The notes: generated from the sequence alone by a model not told the origin. A stretch of 64,000 nt of DNA from Lantana camara (GCA_037501455.1 CM074864.1:30902001-30966000), one strand, 5' to 3'; shown: positions 32,306 through 45,632, numbered from the stretch's first letter. Numbers and translations: made by a program.

Positions 32306-34803
32306 TTCCCATAATCTTTAATCAGCCAAACTAACTCTTTTAAGTAAACGAGCTTTGATCTCCCCATATACCATTGGATCATCCGTCCCAAAGTCAGGTC
32401 CATAACTGCTATCTTTACTCCTCTAACATATCATTGAAGATAACTACCTTGGGCGACCTTGAAAGTTCATTCCCGATCATGAAATATTTGTTGTTAACAC
32501 GAATCTTTTCCTCTCTTCTGTTTAGATTATCCCTTCACTCTCTTTAAACCTTTGAAGTTATATTCGGTATTCAGTCCCTACCACTCTTTAATCGAGGGTA
32601 GAACGTCCTTGATGATTCTTGAAGTTTGATTTACTCCTCCAATGATCGCCCCTTTACGGTTTTGTCTCTTCTTAAATTTTCCTTCTGAATTATCATCGAA
32701 ATAACTGACGACTTAATAATATTGCCCTTGTTGGACCCCTTTGCACTTCATTGAATTAATCTTGATTGACACCATCCATTATGTAATAACTTGATTTGAC
32801 TTCCTCTCGTCAAATCTGACTTAGGAGTTCACAGAAACCCCCTTATAACTCCATCACCTCCATTGGAACTTCCAGGTCTCCCTTAATTTGCAATTCCGTT
32901 GTTCCTACAAATTTTTTCTTCGATCGCGACCTCAAGTTTCAAAATTGTCTCTTGGTCGTGCTCTCCCCCTTAAAGTTTCTACCTTCACATGCTGAACTCC
33001 AGCTATTCTTCCTTCATCAGAATTCTTGATGGAAAATTTTCATCAGGGAGGATTTTAACTGATATAGCAATCCCAAGATTTTACCTTTCAACTTTCCTCC
33101 AATCCTCTTGATAATCGAATCCCCCTTCTCTATTATTATTCGATCCGAACACCCCGAAGCCAAATCTAATCTTCTCTGAAATTCTATTTCCATCAACCTA
33201 TCCCTTACTTGAAGTTCTTTATTTCCCGAAATCATCTCCCTTGTGATTTGCAGCCGCATTATTCTTCCTATTATAATTTGAATATGGCTCGGTTGAAATG
33301 ATACTTAATGGTTAAGGTGAGGAAACTTCCTATTAAATAAACATTAAGATGCATGTCGGTTAAGATGACGATGCACATGGCACACTTGCAACGATTTAAT
33401 AGGCAACACATTAAAGCAATGGAATCAAATAGAGATGCACGAACAAATATAAGTAAGGAAAAGTTAAATAATTTGATGCAGAGTATGATGCACGTGCTAT
33501 GAATGTTTTGGAACCTGTCACCAATATACTAAGCCTTCAACTCGGTAGCTTTTCCTCATTCCTCTAATCACGGCTTACTTTGACTTGCTGATTATTCCTT
33601 GCCTTTCCCAAGGTCTTCAAGATTCCCAAGAATCCTTGTGCACCACTTGTATCTTCCACGGTCCGGAATTGCAATTTCTCGATCCCTAATTTCTTCTACA
33701 TCCATTGAGTTAGTATCTGAATTTCTCCCCGAGAATCATCCTTCAACATTTCCCAAACTCTCTTATAAAATTACCCCGACTGTGTTTTCGGATCCTACTT
33801 CGAATCATCACCCTGATCAAGGTTCCCGTGCTTATCCTTTATGAGTTTAGATTGGGGAGATTGAACTTGTTTTCCAATTGGTTACACTTGGGCACATGAT
33901 CTCCTCCAACCAATCTTCGCTTTTCTTTATCGTTTCCATTTGTTGCTCTATATCTTCCAATTCAACCTCACAACATGACAATTCAGCTTGGATTTGGAAA
34001 ACGAACTCAAATCTTGTCTATGAACTTGTATTTTTCCACGCTACTTGGCTCCTTCCAACCCCTTCCCGATCTTGACCTCTACATCCTCTTTTCTAGCCAT
34101 TAGATTCATTTAGAAATCCCTCTTTGACGACTCTTGAGACTTAATTCCCGCCGAATGTATTTTAACTTGAATCTTTGCAATCCTCGCAATCTTTTCCATA
34201 ATCCGAACTCTGAATTAAAGTACCCTCAAAGTTCATTCACTCCATTCCTTAAGTTAAATGACCCCGTTGAATCCAATTATGACATCCAATGAAAGAGAGC
34301 CGCATATGTCAATCTTCGGAGTCGTAAATATTCCCAGATCAACTCCTATTTCATCAAGTGTCCCTCTATACTTGCATCTCTAAAGTCGAATTTCCATCTC
34401 AGCTCCTAACCATTGAACTCTAACTCTATCCATGAAGACCACACCTCTCGAATTCTCCATATCCTTCTCCGGTGCATCCCTCCTATCTTCCATGCCTCAG
34501 AAAGGACTTGCAATAGAACTTTGTTATCGTAGAACTTGGCCGTGGTTTGATATTATCTTCATAACCTATAAATCATAACTCAGTTCAAGGATATATGCAT
34601 GCGATTAGTGCATGTCATGGCACGTATTTAACACGAAAAATACTGATCCAAATGCCGGTATGCAACAGATAAGTCAACAAAATTCAAGAAGGAAGGCAAT
34701 TCATATTCAAGATCGATGCAATGCACACATTATCACGTAGTTCCTAAGTCGTACGACCTAAACTGACTCGATCACGACACGAGAACACCGGTTTTGCAAC
34801 CGG
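32306..34803 (-). pseudogene. LARD-1 decayed internal ORF of unknown family
   Basis: No frame is intact, but fragments look coding: an 81-codon frame at 33017-33259 (MRLQITREMISGNKELQVRD, then LMEIEFQRRLDLASG); the LSCCE/coiled-coil-like block at about 33900-33990; about 34090-34200 with MEKIARIAKIQVKIHSAGIK; and about 34270-34490 with MEDRRDAPEKDMENSRG and VVFMDRVRVQWLGAEMEIRL. Stops lie between them. The block with LSCCE is shared with TRG-minus. It sits where gag-pol should be, with no retroelement domain that I recognise. Confidence 0.45.
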
Positions 34804-34815
34804 GCTCTGATACCA
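34782..34815 (-). other. LARD-1 PBS and overlapping hairpin
   Basis: PBS TGGTATCAGAGC on the minus strand (34804-34815), eight bases from the LTR. The hairpin (34782-34808) has a GCAA loop and a single bulge on the 3' arm. Confidence 0.8.
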
Positions 34816-34823
34816 CTTAAGGA

Positions 34824-37800
34824 TGTAGCACCCGAGCGCAAGGTACCACATCCCCCACACCGAAACCCGACCCGAATATGAAATGGACAATCCATACCCG
34901 AGCTAGATCACGGCGAACTGGGACATATGCACTCGTTAAGCTAGGCGGGAGCTAACGTTCGCAACCAAAGAGACAGTAAAACGGAAATATTACGAATGCG
35001 GAAGCAATGTACATACATATAGAACAAGATAAGAAAAGAACAACGGGTACAACTAGCATAGGTACCTAATCCCGAAAATCAATAAAATCATAAAAGTTCA
35101 AATCCAGATTCTTTCTATTCTTGTAAGCTTATCCTGAATTCACGATAATAGTAATGATCAATACAAGTCATACATTCTCTATAGCTTAAACAAATCATGA
35201 TTCATTATGCACATGGACTGACTCTGACCTAATCGAACAACAGAATAAACAAGACTTCCCACCTAGCACTCCAAACCTGCAAGAACACTGAAAACAATTT
35301 GGGTTCAGTCTATATGAGACTGGTGGGTATAAAAATGAGGCATAAATAGCATATACAACAATATTTAACATTCACATGCAAGTTGTAATTCCAATTGAGG
35401 TTTTTAGAGCATTTTCCCAAGTGGGTAAAATAAAGAAGTCATCAAAAGGGATTATAACGTTCATTCTTCATTAGGTCGTTTGTGGCCCGGCGAGTGGGCG
35501 TGCATTATCTCCAACCAACACCTCATGTAGTTCATTAAACATTCATTCTTTCTTCCTTTCTTTCATGCGTTACATTCGTTTGTGCACATTCATGAACATT
35601 TACACCTTCTTCCTCCGGGTGATGGCCGGGTGATCGGCCTGAACCATCCATTCATTGACCAAAAGGGGAACATGACTCCCCAGATGTCACTCAGCGTCCA
35701 TTCCTCGCTAACTCTAATGAGGTCCGGTTACACCGTTCAATGGTGGGACTAGTGTGAGGGTTCACCGTCAGCCCATGCCTCCTCGGGTCACCACTCACAC
35801 CAAGTCCCTGGGCCCCATTCTCTGCATAACATTCATTCTTTTCTCGAGTTTTAGCCGAAATTTTACACGTTGGGAGTATATAGGGTCATTTATCTAAATA
35901 TTAGAGAAACCCACCTGTACGCCTCTTATCAACAATACCAAGAACAAAGGAGACTCGAAAGTGTCCTATGAACCCGGCATCTCCGCCCTGGAGAAAACTA
36001 TACAAAGGACAACGTAACATGTTTGTGAGACTCAAGACTCCAAATGAATCATATGAGACGCACGACATGCAATGAATATGTTATGAATGCATAAGAGATA
36101 ATATTATGTAATGAACACGTTCATGTGCACGATCAATGCATTTAAATCATATAAACAAGTCATTCATTCGTTCCAGGAAGCATACATATTCATTTAAGTT
36201 CAATCCTTACACATTTCATAACAATTCAATCCAAGAATTCAAATAACGGTCATATCACGTACTATAACACATTTACAATTATAGAATAGACAAGTAATTA
36301 CATTCAATTCATGATCGATAATTAAATAGGAACACAAAATAGGTAACAATTTAATTCTATAATTCAAATAAATAATTCATACATATATAATATAAATATA
36401 TATATACATTCCACATGTAAAAATATAGATATATATACATATACATACACATGCATGCATGCACTACATATAATACTACAATATAATATGCATATATACA
36501 TGAACACATGCATGCCTTTATATAATATATTCACATATACACAATATTAGACATAGCTTGCTACTACATGCATGCAAGTATAATTATACTATGGGAGATA
36601 TATATACATATACACGTATGAACACAAACATAAGAAATGCACGCAGAAACAAATTCAAGTTAAACACAAAAGCTGCAGTCACTGTTCATCCCAAAACTCC
36701 AAAATCTGGTAGCGGGCACGACCTCGAACTACAGGTCGTGATGAAGGAATTCCAGTCCCTGTTCTCTCATCATATTTGCAGCAGCAGCAGAGGACTTCTT
36801 CAAGCATCAAAGCAGGAACAAACCAACCTCTAAATGCAAGGAAAAACGCAGCCAAACATGCCCCAAACACAACACAAACGTACGTAACAGCAACAAAAGA
36901 CACAGCAGCAGTCATGGAAGCAAATTCATTCCCAAAAGCTTCAAAATACACGTTTTCAGTCATGGTGGAACCACACACACCTCACATAAACCAAATAAAA
37001 GTTCAAGAATGTCTAAAGGATGCTAGAGAGATCATATTTCATTCCTCAAACCTCAAGAAATCTGGAAATTTAACAATGAATTCAAGAAATGGATTTATGC
37101 CCTAACTATTCATTCATGTCTTCTAATCTCCAAGAATTCATGTTTAAAATTAGGGATGAATAGATCAAAATGACCACAATTGAATGCATATTACCACCCT
37201 AAGCTTACCTTGTGGATTGGATGAAGTTTGAAGGAGATTTGAGCTTGAATCTCCAAGGTTTGCCAAGAGCTATGGGATTGACCGGAAAACAGGGGGTGTT
37301 CGGCTGAATTTCTCCAAATTTGAGGGTTTGGTTCGGTTAGGGTGAGTAAAGTCAGGTAGGGGGTTGTGTTAGGGTTCCAAGGAATCAAACCATGGTTAAT
37401 TTGGTCAAGGTTTGAATGAGATATGGCTCTTTTAGTAAAATGTGGCAGTTTAGGCGTCCGTGTCATGTTTCGGTTGAATTTCGGAGGTCCAAATGGTCTT
37501 AGAAAAATACGAGGTGAAGTTCATTAAACTCGAATTTTTGTTATGAGTTCAGCGAAGTTGACGAAACTCGAATCCGAGTTTCCTAGCTCAAGATATCACA
37601 TACGGAACCAAGGGTGCACTAATTGCTCGTTAGCCCCCGATTTGGTTCCACAATTCAAATTAAATTCGTTAACACGTCAAACGAGATCGAAAACATGAAA
37701 TGAGCATATGGACATGTTTATAATACATAAATGTACAACGTACTAAATTTTCATGAATTTTTGATATCAAATCATATAAGAACGAAGCACGTTTATATCA

Positions 37801-38299
37801 CTCATAAGCAATGTATAAACATATTCAAAGAATTTCATAATATAAAACAAAATTTAAAATTCATAATTAAATATAACTTAAGTGCCTATTTTAATATCAT
37901 TAGTTCAAATTCCTTTTTAATTGGATAACAACATGAACGGATCATATATATCTATAAATTAAAATGTACACATTTATGTCAAATGCATAGATTTCTCATA
38001 GTTTAATTTAAAATTCAAATGCATGATCTAATACCATTTAATTTAAAATCGCTTGCATGATTGATATTAAATATAATAAATTGCATGAATTCATATATAC
38101 ATATAATTAAACAACTTGTACTACGTTTAATATATATAAATATATTTATATAGGTATATTTAGTATTAATAACATTAAAATATGATAATTAACATTAAAA
38201 ATATAAAATTAAATATATAAAACACTTGTGAACAATTAGTTTGTGCAAATTGATAAACACATACGTCATATTAAAATACGAAAAAGTTGGGGCGTTACA
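34824..38299 (-). repeat. LARD-1 5' LTR
   Basis: 3476-bp partner of 22204-25807. It is shorter because of indels: one near 35847 and one near 36722 that removes the 24217-24232 hairpin. It has a shorter TA run. It is followed by TAAAG and the rest of the copia-1 LTR. Confidence 0.92.
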
Positions 38300-38304
38300 T
38301 AAAG

Positions 38305-38481
38305 TCATCAGGATTAGGGGAGTTCTCATACATGCACAGCTAAAGTAAACGCATACCAAACAAGAGCATATAAAGAAGTGTTGCCTCAATTCGTTATTTT
38401 ATTCAAAGATTGTCTGTGATTACATTAAGGAAAAGTACAAAGCGGATATACAATCGGCTTTCTAGGGAACTATTCCTAACA
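38305..38481 (-). repeat. copia-1 5' LTR, distal part
   Basis: Last 177 bp (plus-strand order) of the copia-1 5' LTR after the LARD-1 insertion, ending TTCCTAACA before the GTGGT duplication. Together with 20458-22203 it makes a 1923-bp LTR. Confidence 0.92.
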
Positions 38482-38486
38482 GTGGT

Positions 38487-39150
38487 TCATCAGACGAGCA
38501 CTATATCACATAAGTCATGATTTGAAATCACTCCAAGCCGATGAGTCCAAAAGACAGTGGGAGTGTCAACCTGACTCATTCGAGGCTTGCTCGTGTGATC
38601 ACTCCCTTAAGAAGGACCACCTTGTTTCATGGGCATGTATACATGGGGATGCTTACTTATTCTAAGTAGGTACACTAAGGTGTCCCGTGTGAGAAGATTC
38701 CTAAATGGGAAAGGAAGTTTCTATATCTAGAAAATAAAACTTCCAGATTAGGAAATATCTCAGGAGTCATTGATGTGATTAAGTGATCCTTAAACTTGAG
38801 GTTCCATTGATACTTTCTAAGCTAACTCTGTAGTCTTAGGTGTAAGCTTTAAAGGGTGTCTCCTTAGACAACTGATTCAAGGCTTATGCTGGGGCTGCAC
38901 AAGTGGCACATGAAAGTATATGAGAATCAATAAAGGACCTACGCTTGCCATCTAGGAGTCCTTAGCTAAGGCAGTGGATCAAGACATCAAGAAAAGAGTT
39001 TCTTGGATTGAGATCAAATGGATATGAAATGCACTTAACATTAAAATCAAGATTATTAGGGTTCTAATTATTCCCTTACCCTAGATCTTGATTGAGAGAT
39101 GGGACGTAGGAGGATTGTATCTCGTATATGTCAATGACTTAAAGGTTCTG
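38487..39150 (+). mobile_element. copia-2 LTR, middle piece
   Basis: Reverse complement of the corresponding part of the copia-1 LTR (for example AAGACAGTGGGAGTGTCAAC and CCCTAGATCTTGATTGAGAG), so plus-oriented. Interrupted by the solo LTR at 39151. Confidence 0.85.
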
Positions 39151-42100
39151 TGTGACGCTCCGTTTCTCGATCAAGGTAAGTTTTGTTACGAGAGTGAACG
39201 ATATACCTTTTTATGCATGAATCATGTGAATTTATTCCTTAAGTGATCGATGTACTTGAACTTATGTGGAATATATGATTTGTATGAAATACGTGACTAA
39301 TTGATGTGTTAATTATGTGCTCGTATTGTTCTTATTGAGCTTTGATAGCATGCTTTATGATTAAACAAAACAATGTGCTTATTTGGACATTAAAGCATAA
39401 ATTAGGGACTAAATGGTAAATTTCTTGTCTGAGCCTGGAACTGGATATAACTTAATGAAATTGTGTAGATAATCCGATTACGAGTTCATGGGTTCTTGAA
39501 TCGCTGGATTTGGAGTTCGGACGAAGAAGTTATGGTCATTTTACGAAAAGTCAACCATTTAAGAAGACTTGTGACCCAATTCCGAATTTAACCCAATTTC
39601 AGACCGAATTTCACTTATAACCGCTCCAATTGACCCGGTTCGCAACCCAAATAGCTGACCCAATTTCATAAATCAGATTTTAACACCCCCCAAACTCATA
39701 TTACATTAAAATAAAGATTCAAACCCTCGCTCCCTCACTTTTCTCTCAAGACCATCCATATTCACTCAAGAACACCTTCAAACATTTTCAAGATACAAGA
39801 TTGGGAGTTGAAGCTAGAGATTCAAGGTTGAAGAACTCGACTTTCTCTTCGATTTCCAGCTCTTAAGGTAAAGTTTATGTGCTTCTTGTGGGGTTTATGT
39901 TCTTGAAGCTTTTAAACTTGAATTTGAACTAGGGTTCTTGTGTGTTGGATTGAATTCAAATTTCTTGTTGGAAATGTGTTTATTTTGATGTTGGGAACAT
40001 TTTGGTATGAGAATTACTTGCTTTTATGCTCTTATGTGAAATCCACCATTGTTGACCTTTGAAGCTTCTTGGAGAATTCTTGCATGTTCATGTTCTTGTA
40101 TGTTTTTGCTTGATTTCGTGTTAGATTCTTGTTCCTTGAGCAATTTCATGAAGAATGTGATAATTTCCTTTGAGTTTCTTGCATGATTGAGGATTTCACC
40201 ATTTTTGAGTTTGAAGCTTTGAATGCTTAAAGAAGATGATGTTCATATGTGTAAATTGTCGGATTCTTGATGCATATTCATTCTTAGATGTTCATATCAT
40301 GATACTTGATGTCTAAATTCGTTTATTCATATTGTATAAGCTTTAGAGCATGATTTAGGAGTGTTTAGAGCCTAAAATTCACCATTTACAAGCATATGTT
40401 CGTAATTCGTATTTGTAACAGTAGCATGTCAAACGCCCGTGTGAAAATTGCATTGAAACACCAAACCCCCATGTGAAAACCCACTGTCCCTAAAATTCAC
40501 CATTTACAAGCATATGTTCGTGATTCGTATTTGTAACAGTAGCATGTCAAACGCCCGTGTGAAAATTGCATTGAAACACCAAACCCCCATGTGAAAACCT
40601 ACTGTCACGATTTTCCAGGGCCAAACGCCCGTTTGATGTTTACTCAGGAGGGTCAAAAGCCCGTTTGGGTGCTCTCGGGTCAAAATTTTGAGTTTTTGTG
40701 ATTTTGTTCGTTTTGCTTCGTTTTCACTTCCTTTGCACTTCTTACACACCTAATATGATATATATGACTTGGAATCATGTTTATGTGCATTTTAATGTCT
40801 TGTATACCTCTATTATAGTAATAATGTGCTAAATATGGTTTACATGTTGTTAATTTGCATGTCTTATGACTTGAAAGCTTGTTATACGACTCGTACGACT
40901 TCATTTGATTATAATTGCTAAGTTATGCTATACTTGGACATTCATTGCATATCATAAGCATGTTTACTCTTTCTTGAAGCCGTGCATCGTCTTAATTGGT
41001 TTCTAGTTGTATCTTACCTTTGTTAGTACGTTTGTCTTGTTAGGTGGTGAGTCTCCGGTCGAGTAGCTTGTTGCTCGTGGTTGGCTTTCGAAGTTCTTGG
41101 TGAAGGTGAGGAGTTATATATATATAAAATGTTTTCAAAACTGTGGACACATACGGCTTATCATATATGATGATTTAAACTCCCGTTTTCAAAACGTATA
41201 TGTAGGCTTTATAAGCCGAGTTTTGTGAGCTTTGCCCGTATTATGGATATTTGCTTATGGAAAACGGTTTACAAGTAAAACTTAAGCTTTGGTATATGGG
41301 ATAGATACCCAAAATGGTTTTGGAACTTTTATTGAATATTATGTATGTGTGAGTTGTGTAGCGAGGTTATGATGTACCTTGCAAGGACGCTTGCTTGGGG
41401 AATTGTTATGTGAGCTCGGGGATGGTGGTGAGTGATATTCCGGGAAGGCAAGGGCCGACGGATCTCCTCATACAAAGTTCCCACTATGGACAAGTTTACT
41501 AAGACTCCGAGGAGGTTTCGGGGTTGAAGTCTTCTTGGAGAGAGCTAGGTTTCATGGACCGAATTCTCTATGTTATGGATGATTGGGGGCCGTACACCCT
41601 CATCATCAACGGTGTAATGGATGGCTTGATTTGATTTCTTGGCTTGGGAAGATCGGTTGGAGTGCTCGTTCTCGCCGAGCCGGTTTTGTGTGGTTTATGA
41701 TCCATATTGTCCAAGACTTGCATTTACTTTGAAAATGAGTTGGAACATGGACGTTGTGTTTTGAGCATACATTGAACCCTTATGCTATTTATTTATGTAA
41801 ACCTTTCCTCACCGGTTCCTTTTGAGCTTACTACCTTCACCCTTCGTGTCCGCAGGTTGCATTTTGGAGTCGAGCTAGGCGGGGTCGTTTGGAGTCTTGT
41901 CTAGTCATCTAGTTTGTACTCGTTTACGCTTGTAACGTACTTTGTTATTTGTGGCTTATGTTATGATTTGAATTTTATGGATTTAGTATATATGATGTTG
42001 TGTCTAGTTTAGACCGTGCCGATCGCTTAGGATGATTTTACATTTTCGCACTTGAGCAGTTTGTGTTGGACTATGATGGTCACTTAATTGTTGAACGAAT

Positions 42101-42303
42101 GATTCTTATGCACTGTTATGTTTTGATTTAAGCTTCCGCGTACTTGCATTTTATTTACTCACTTTGTGAGTCTAGTACCGCCTAGCTAGGTTGTCCGTTT
42201 GTCACCGCTTGCTTCGGTCGCAGTGGGTATATGTATAGCAATTCTATATGCAAGCTAGGTTCGTAGCGCGGGATAGGTGTGGATGCCTCGTCGGGGCGTT
42301 ACA
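39151..42303 (+). mobile_element. gypsy solo LTR
   Basis: 3153 bp from TGTGACGCTCC to GGGGCGTTACA with near-matching flanks TTCTG (39146-39150) and TTATG (42304-42308) and no internal region, as expected for a solo LTR left by LTR-LTR recombination. Feature order (donor-like TTAAG/GTAAAG at about 39868, CAAAC-GCCC-GTTTG motifs at 40430-40680, AGCTAGGCGG/CCGCCTAGCT at 41873-41882 and 42178-42187) shows plus orientation and Tekay-like kinship. A 118-bp tandem duplication lies at 40373-40608. Confidence 0.82.
40373..40608 (+). repeat. 118-bp tandem duplication in the solo LTR
   Basis: Two near-identical units, 40373-40490 and 40491-40608, each starting TAAAATTCACCATTTACAAG and each containing a TCAAACGCCCGTGTGA motif of the palindrome type. 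Confidence 0.85.
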
Positions 42304-42584
42304 TTATGTCAAATCGAGACATTCTTATTCAGCTAGGGGTCAAACACCTGTTGCTAGACTATGGTCGTTTGATCTGTGGACTGATTAATTAATTAGAGAA
42401 TTAATTAATTAGGGTCACTGCTAATTGAATTAAGAAGCTAGAGGGTCACACACAACAACCCGGTCACGTGGGTTAAGGCTGGAATCGATTAAACGAGTTG
42501 ATCGAGCCATTAAGTGAATGGTGGGGTCCACACGTGTAAGTCAAACGTGTAAGGACACATGTAGTCACGTGTGTGTATGTGTAT
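42304..42584 (+). mobile_element. copia-2 LTR, right piece
   Basis: Continues the copia-2 LTR (CAGCTAGGGGTCAAACACCTG, ATTAATTAATT repeats) up to an ACGTG cluster at 42531-42575. It is then cut by the minus-strand gypsy LTR at 42585. The remaining LTR and internal region are missing. Confidence 0.82.
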
Positions 42585-45404
42585 TGTAGCGCCCCAAGCG
42601 GTGGGCGCCACATCCCCGCACTATAACTCGACAAGTGCAATGAAACAAAGACTCCGCACACGTGCCAAGTCATAGCGAACGGGAGACAAAACAAAAACTC
42701 CAGGCCTAAGCTAGGCGGTACCTAACCCTGTACGAAGAAAAGATGCAACACAGGACAGCAGAAGCAATGCAGAAGAACTAACTTTCAAAAACTTTCTTAC
42801 ATAAAACATACAGTGCAAAACAGACATCAAAATCAACTACACGGGTTTGACTAATCCGGTAAACCTGTCCTAACCTGTCCCGAAATTCCAAACATTCAAA
42901 TCATAATTGCAAACATGCACAAAATAAATCTTATACAAAATTTACCAATTATAATTCAGAACAAAATACTTAACACACTTAAACAAACAAATGCAGACTC
43001 AACAGACACAACACACTGCCGCCTAGCACGAACTCCAACGACCTGAACCTGCAACTAATGACATCAAAGGGGGAGGGGTCAATCAAAGACTGAGCGAGGG
43101 GCTACCCATACACACCTACATATAAATAGAGAGCAACATATAGTAGAAGCAACGTTCGTGAAACCGGGGTTAGTTTTTGCACGCCAAAACTGTTTCCCGT
43201 GATAGTATATATATATAGGGTGACTTATCAAAACAGAACGAATAAAATTTAGCTTATACATAACTCAAAACATACGTTCAAACTCATGCGGACTTAGCAT
43301 ACATATCGGAACATAACTTATTAGGTTAATAGCAAATCCAATTTTATCTTAACTTAAGACTCTACCCCCGTTTCACGAACTTATAACCGACAAACATAAC
43401 GAATCTCGACTGGTGCGAGTACACATCCAACCAACTCCATAGCAAAGCAAAACGAAGACAAATCAAAAAGCATAAACCAATCCAACCTTTCTCCGTTTGG
43501 GGAAGAGAGCGGCCACTCTCAACCCCCATACTTATCTTATCTTATAATGGTGGAGTTGGGGGATCCTACCCCGATCCTGACGGGTTATACCGCAGACATA
43601 TGAGACTTGCTTTCCCCTCGACCTCCCGAGGATGAGCTAAGCCTCACCTTGGTGGAGAAGTGCACAGGGGTTGCAACAGGCGGCCCCATGGCCGTCCCGG
43701 GTCTCCCTTACCCACAACTCCGGGGCCCATCACACATATAAACACACACATCTCGGAAACTTAACCCACCACATACAGACTGACAGACATATATCATGTA
43801 TATCGTACTTATCATATCGTACGTACATACCACACCTACTCTTACCTCAAAATCATATCAAAACGGAGCTTAAGCATACATAGGTTCATACATAGCATTC
43901 ATACTTTCAAACTTATGAGAAAACCATCAAAGTACATATTTCACACATATCTACATATATATAAGGCTTATAAATCGCACACATTCGAAAACGAGCACAT
44001 TGCGATAGGGTATAACTATATCCTAACCTCACCTGGCACCAGACAAAGCTGAAGACACAGCAAATGGTCCACCCCGGAACCTGCACGACCCACTTGTCAC
44101 CACCCTGGGTGCACCTGAACCAACTGAACACACAAAACATAACACAGAACTCAGACTCAGACTCAGACAACTACACAGAGACGCATGGCACATGCTCAAG
44201 CACTAAAAGGGATGCAATCACATAAGCAGGATTCAAGTTCATATCAATTATATGCAAAACAAAACATTAAGGCATGTTCATGTGAACAATTAATGCAAAT
44301 AAGAGAACTAAAAGGCAAGGCAAATCATATCATTTTATTTGTCACACAAACAATTCATTTAGTACATAATAAATTCAATTAACAAGGTTAATCAATTCAT
44401 ATCATGCAATTTACACATTTCAGAAAATTACATAAACCTCCCCTCTAGGTTAAACAACTAACAAATTTTACATGCTGGGACTCACATTGCAAATCAAAAC
44501 AAATCGCATTTCATATAAAAGCACGCAGTACAAGAACAATCAAATCACAAAATAGCATGCTTCGAATTTCATATAAATCACACGAGGTTACCTATCAAAT
44601 TCCAACCATACTAAGTTCATATAATTCATACATGGCATACCCAATTCGTATATCACAGAACGGATTCAATTGACAAGGTTTACCTAATTAAATTAAACAA
44701 ATTCATATATTTTCCAAAATTACACGTACACCCCTTGAAGTTAGACAATTAGCTCAATTAGACAAAACGGGATTCAAATTGCAAATCAAAGCATCAACAT
44801 ATTTCATAATTCATTGAATACATGGTTTCGTATACGTTGGAATTCATATAGATCGACAAATCAAGCAATTAACAATTTATTGCAATTAAGACAATTAATT
44901 TTAAATATTCAAATTACACAAAATAAATCACAACAAATCAACCGGACATCCGATTGACGAATGAAAAGTGGCGTTGAACTCACCACAACGAGAAGAAGAT
45001 TCTGACCGGACGCCGCCGGAATGCCACCACTGTAGTTGCCGAAATTTGATCGGACCGTCGCCGGGCCGCCGCCGAAGGTCGCCGAAAAAATCCCAAAAAA
45101 TCAACCGTGCAAGTACTCCTCGTACTCGTTCCAATTCCTCAATCAATTTCTGAAAATTTCAACCCAATCTTCTCCAATTTCGGATCTAAGAATACGAAAA
45201 CCCTCAAATCTTCAAGATCAAATTACTTCCAAACCGGTGAACGAAAATCAAATCTGCAAGAGGCATTGTCTTACCCGTGACGAGCTCTTCGAAACTCCCA
45301 TAGTGGTTACCGGAAAATATCCCCGGAGCTAGCCCCGCCGTTGCACCGCCGCTGCGCTGCGATTCGCCGCCAATTGGCTGAATCTGGAGTCGCGTGATCA
45401 AGGG
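42585..45404 (-). mobile_element. truncated minus-strand gypsy LTR
   Basis: Begins TGTAGCGCCCCAAGCGG, the plus-strand appearance of an LTR 3' end. It contains GCTAGGCGG (42710-42718) and CCGCCTAGC (43019-43027) and a donor-like GG/GTAAGAC on the sense strand near 45275. It lacks the expected GGGGCGTTACA end and instead joins TRG LTR sequence at about 45404-45410. A GC-rich part (about 44990-45400) may be its leader exon. No gene recognised. Confidence 0.7.
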
Positions 45405-45632
45405 ATGATAGTTGAAATTTGAAGAATGATAATGAAATGCATGTATATCCTATTCTCATGTTATTGTTTATGCATGGTTGTATCTAATTGAGGGTTAGTC
45501 CCGCCTAGCTAGTGGTTCATTTTCTCTTGTCACCCGTTCGCTATAGTCTTAGTTCATGTACGGATTACTCATTTCGTATGTGGACTGAGCTATAGTGCGG
45601 GGGTGTGGCATCTCAGTGTTTCGGGTGCTACA
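45405..45632 (+). repeat. TRG array, partial first LTR
   Basis: Only the last 228 bp of the LTR, matching 50119-50350 from AGTTGAAATTTGAAG on. It includes TCCCGCCTAGC (about 45497) and ends GGGTGCTACA. Confidence 0.88.

Larger units (their letters stand above)
22204..38299 (-). mobile_element. LARD-1, coding-poor gypsy-type element
   Basis: Minus-strand element with target duplication TAAAG, LTRs 22204-25807 and 34824-38299, PBS 34804-34815 and a PPT at 25808-25825. Without the nested TRG-minus its internal part is about 3.2 kb. No PR, RT, RNase H or integrase is recognisable. It has a decayed ORF of unknown identity and a 3' hairpin array. PBS, PPT hairpin and LTR ends resemble Tekay elements, so it may have been mobilised by one. 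This fits the description of large retrotransposon derivatives. Confidence 0.88.
658..38481 (-). mobile_element. copia-1, complete Ty1/copia element with nested insertions
   Basis: Complete minus-strand Ty1/copia element bounded by the 5-bp target duplication GTGGT (653-657 and 38482-38486). The 3' LTR is 658-2577; the 5' LTR is 20458-22203 plus 38305-38481. With the two large insertions removed the element is about 9.4 kb with LTRs of about 1.92 kb, and internal domains run gag, PR, INT, RT, RNase H, the copia order. Tekay-1 sits in the RNase H region and LARD-1 in the 5' LTR. Several stops and frameshifts make it non-autonomous. Clade was not assigned. It is inserted in antisense into an LTR of its own family. 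Confidence 0.93.

Noticed and set aside
44928..45332. GC-rich Arg/Pro frames near 45000 as a possible host gene 5' end
   Set aside because: The stretch lies inside a truncated minus-strand LTR at the place of its leader; overlapping frames on both strands and no recognised domain.
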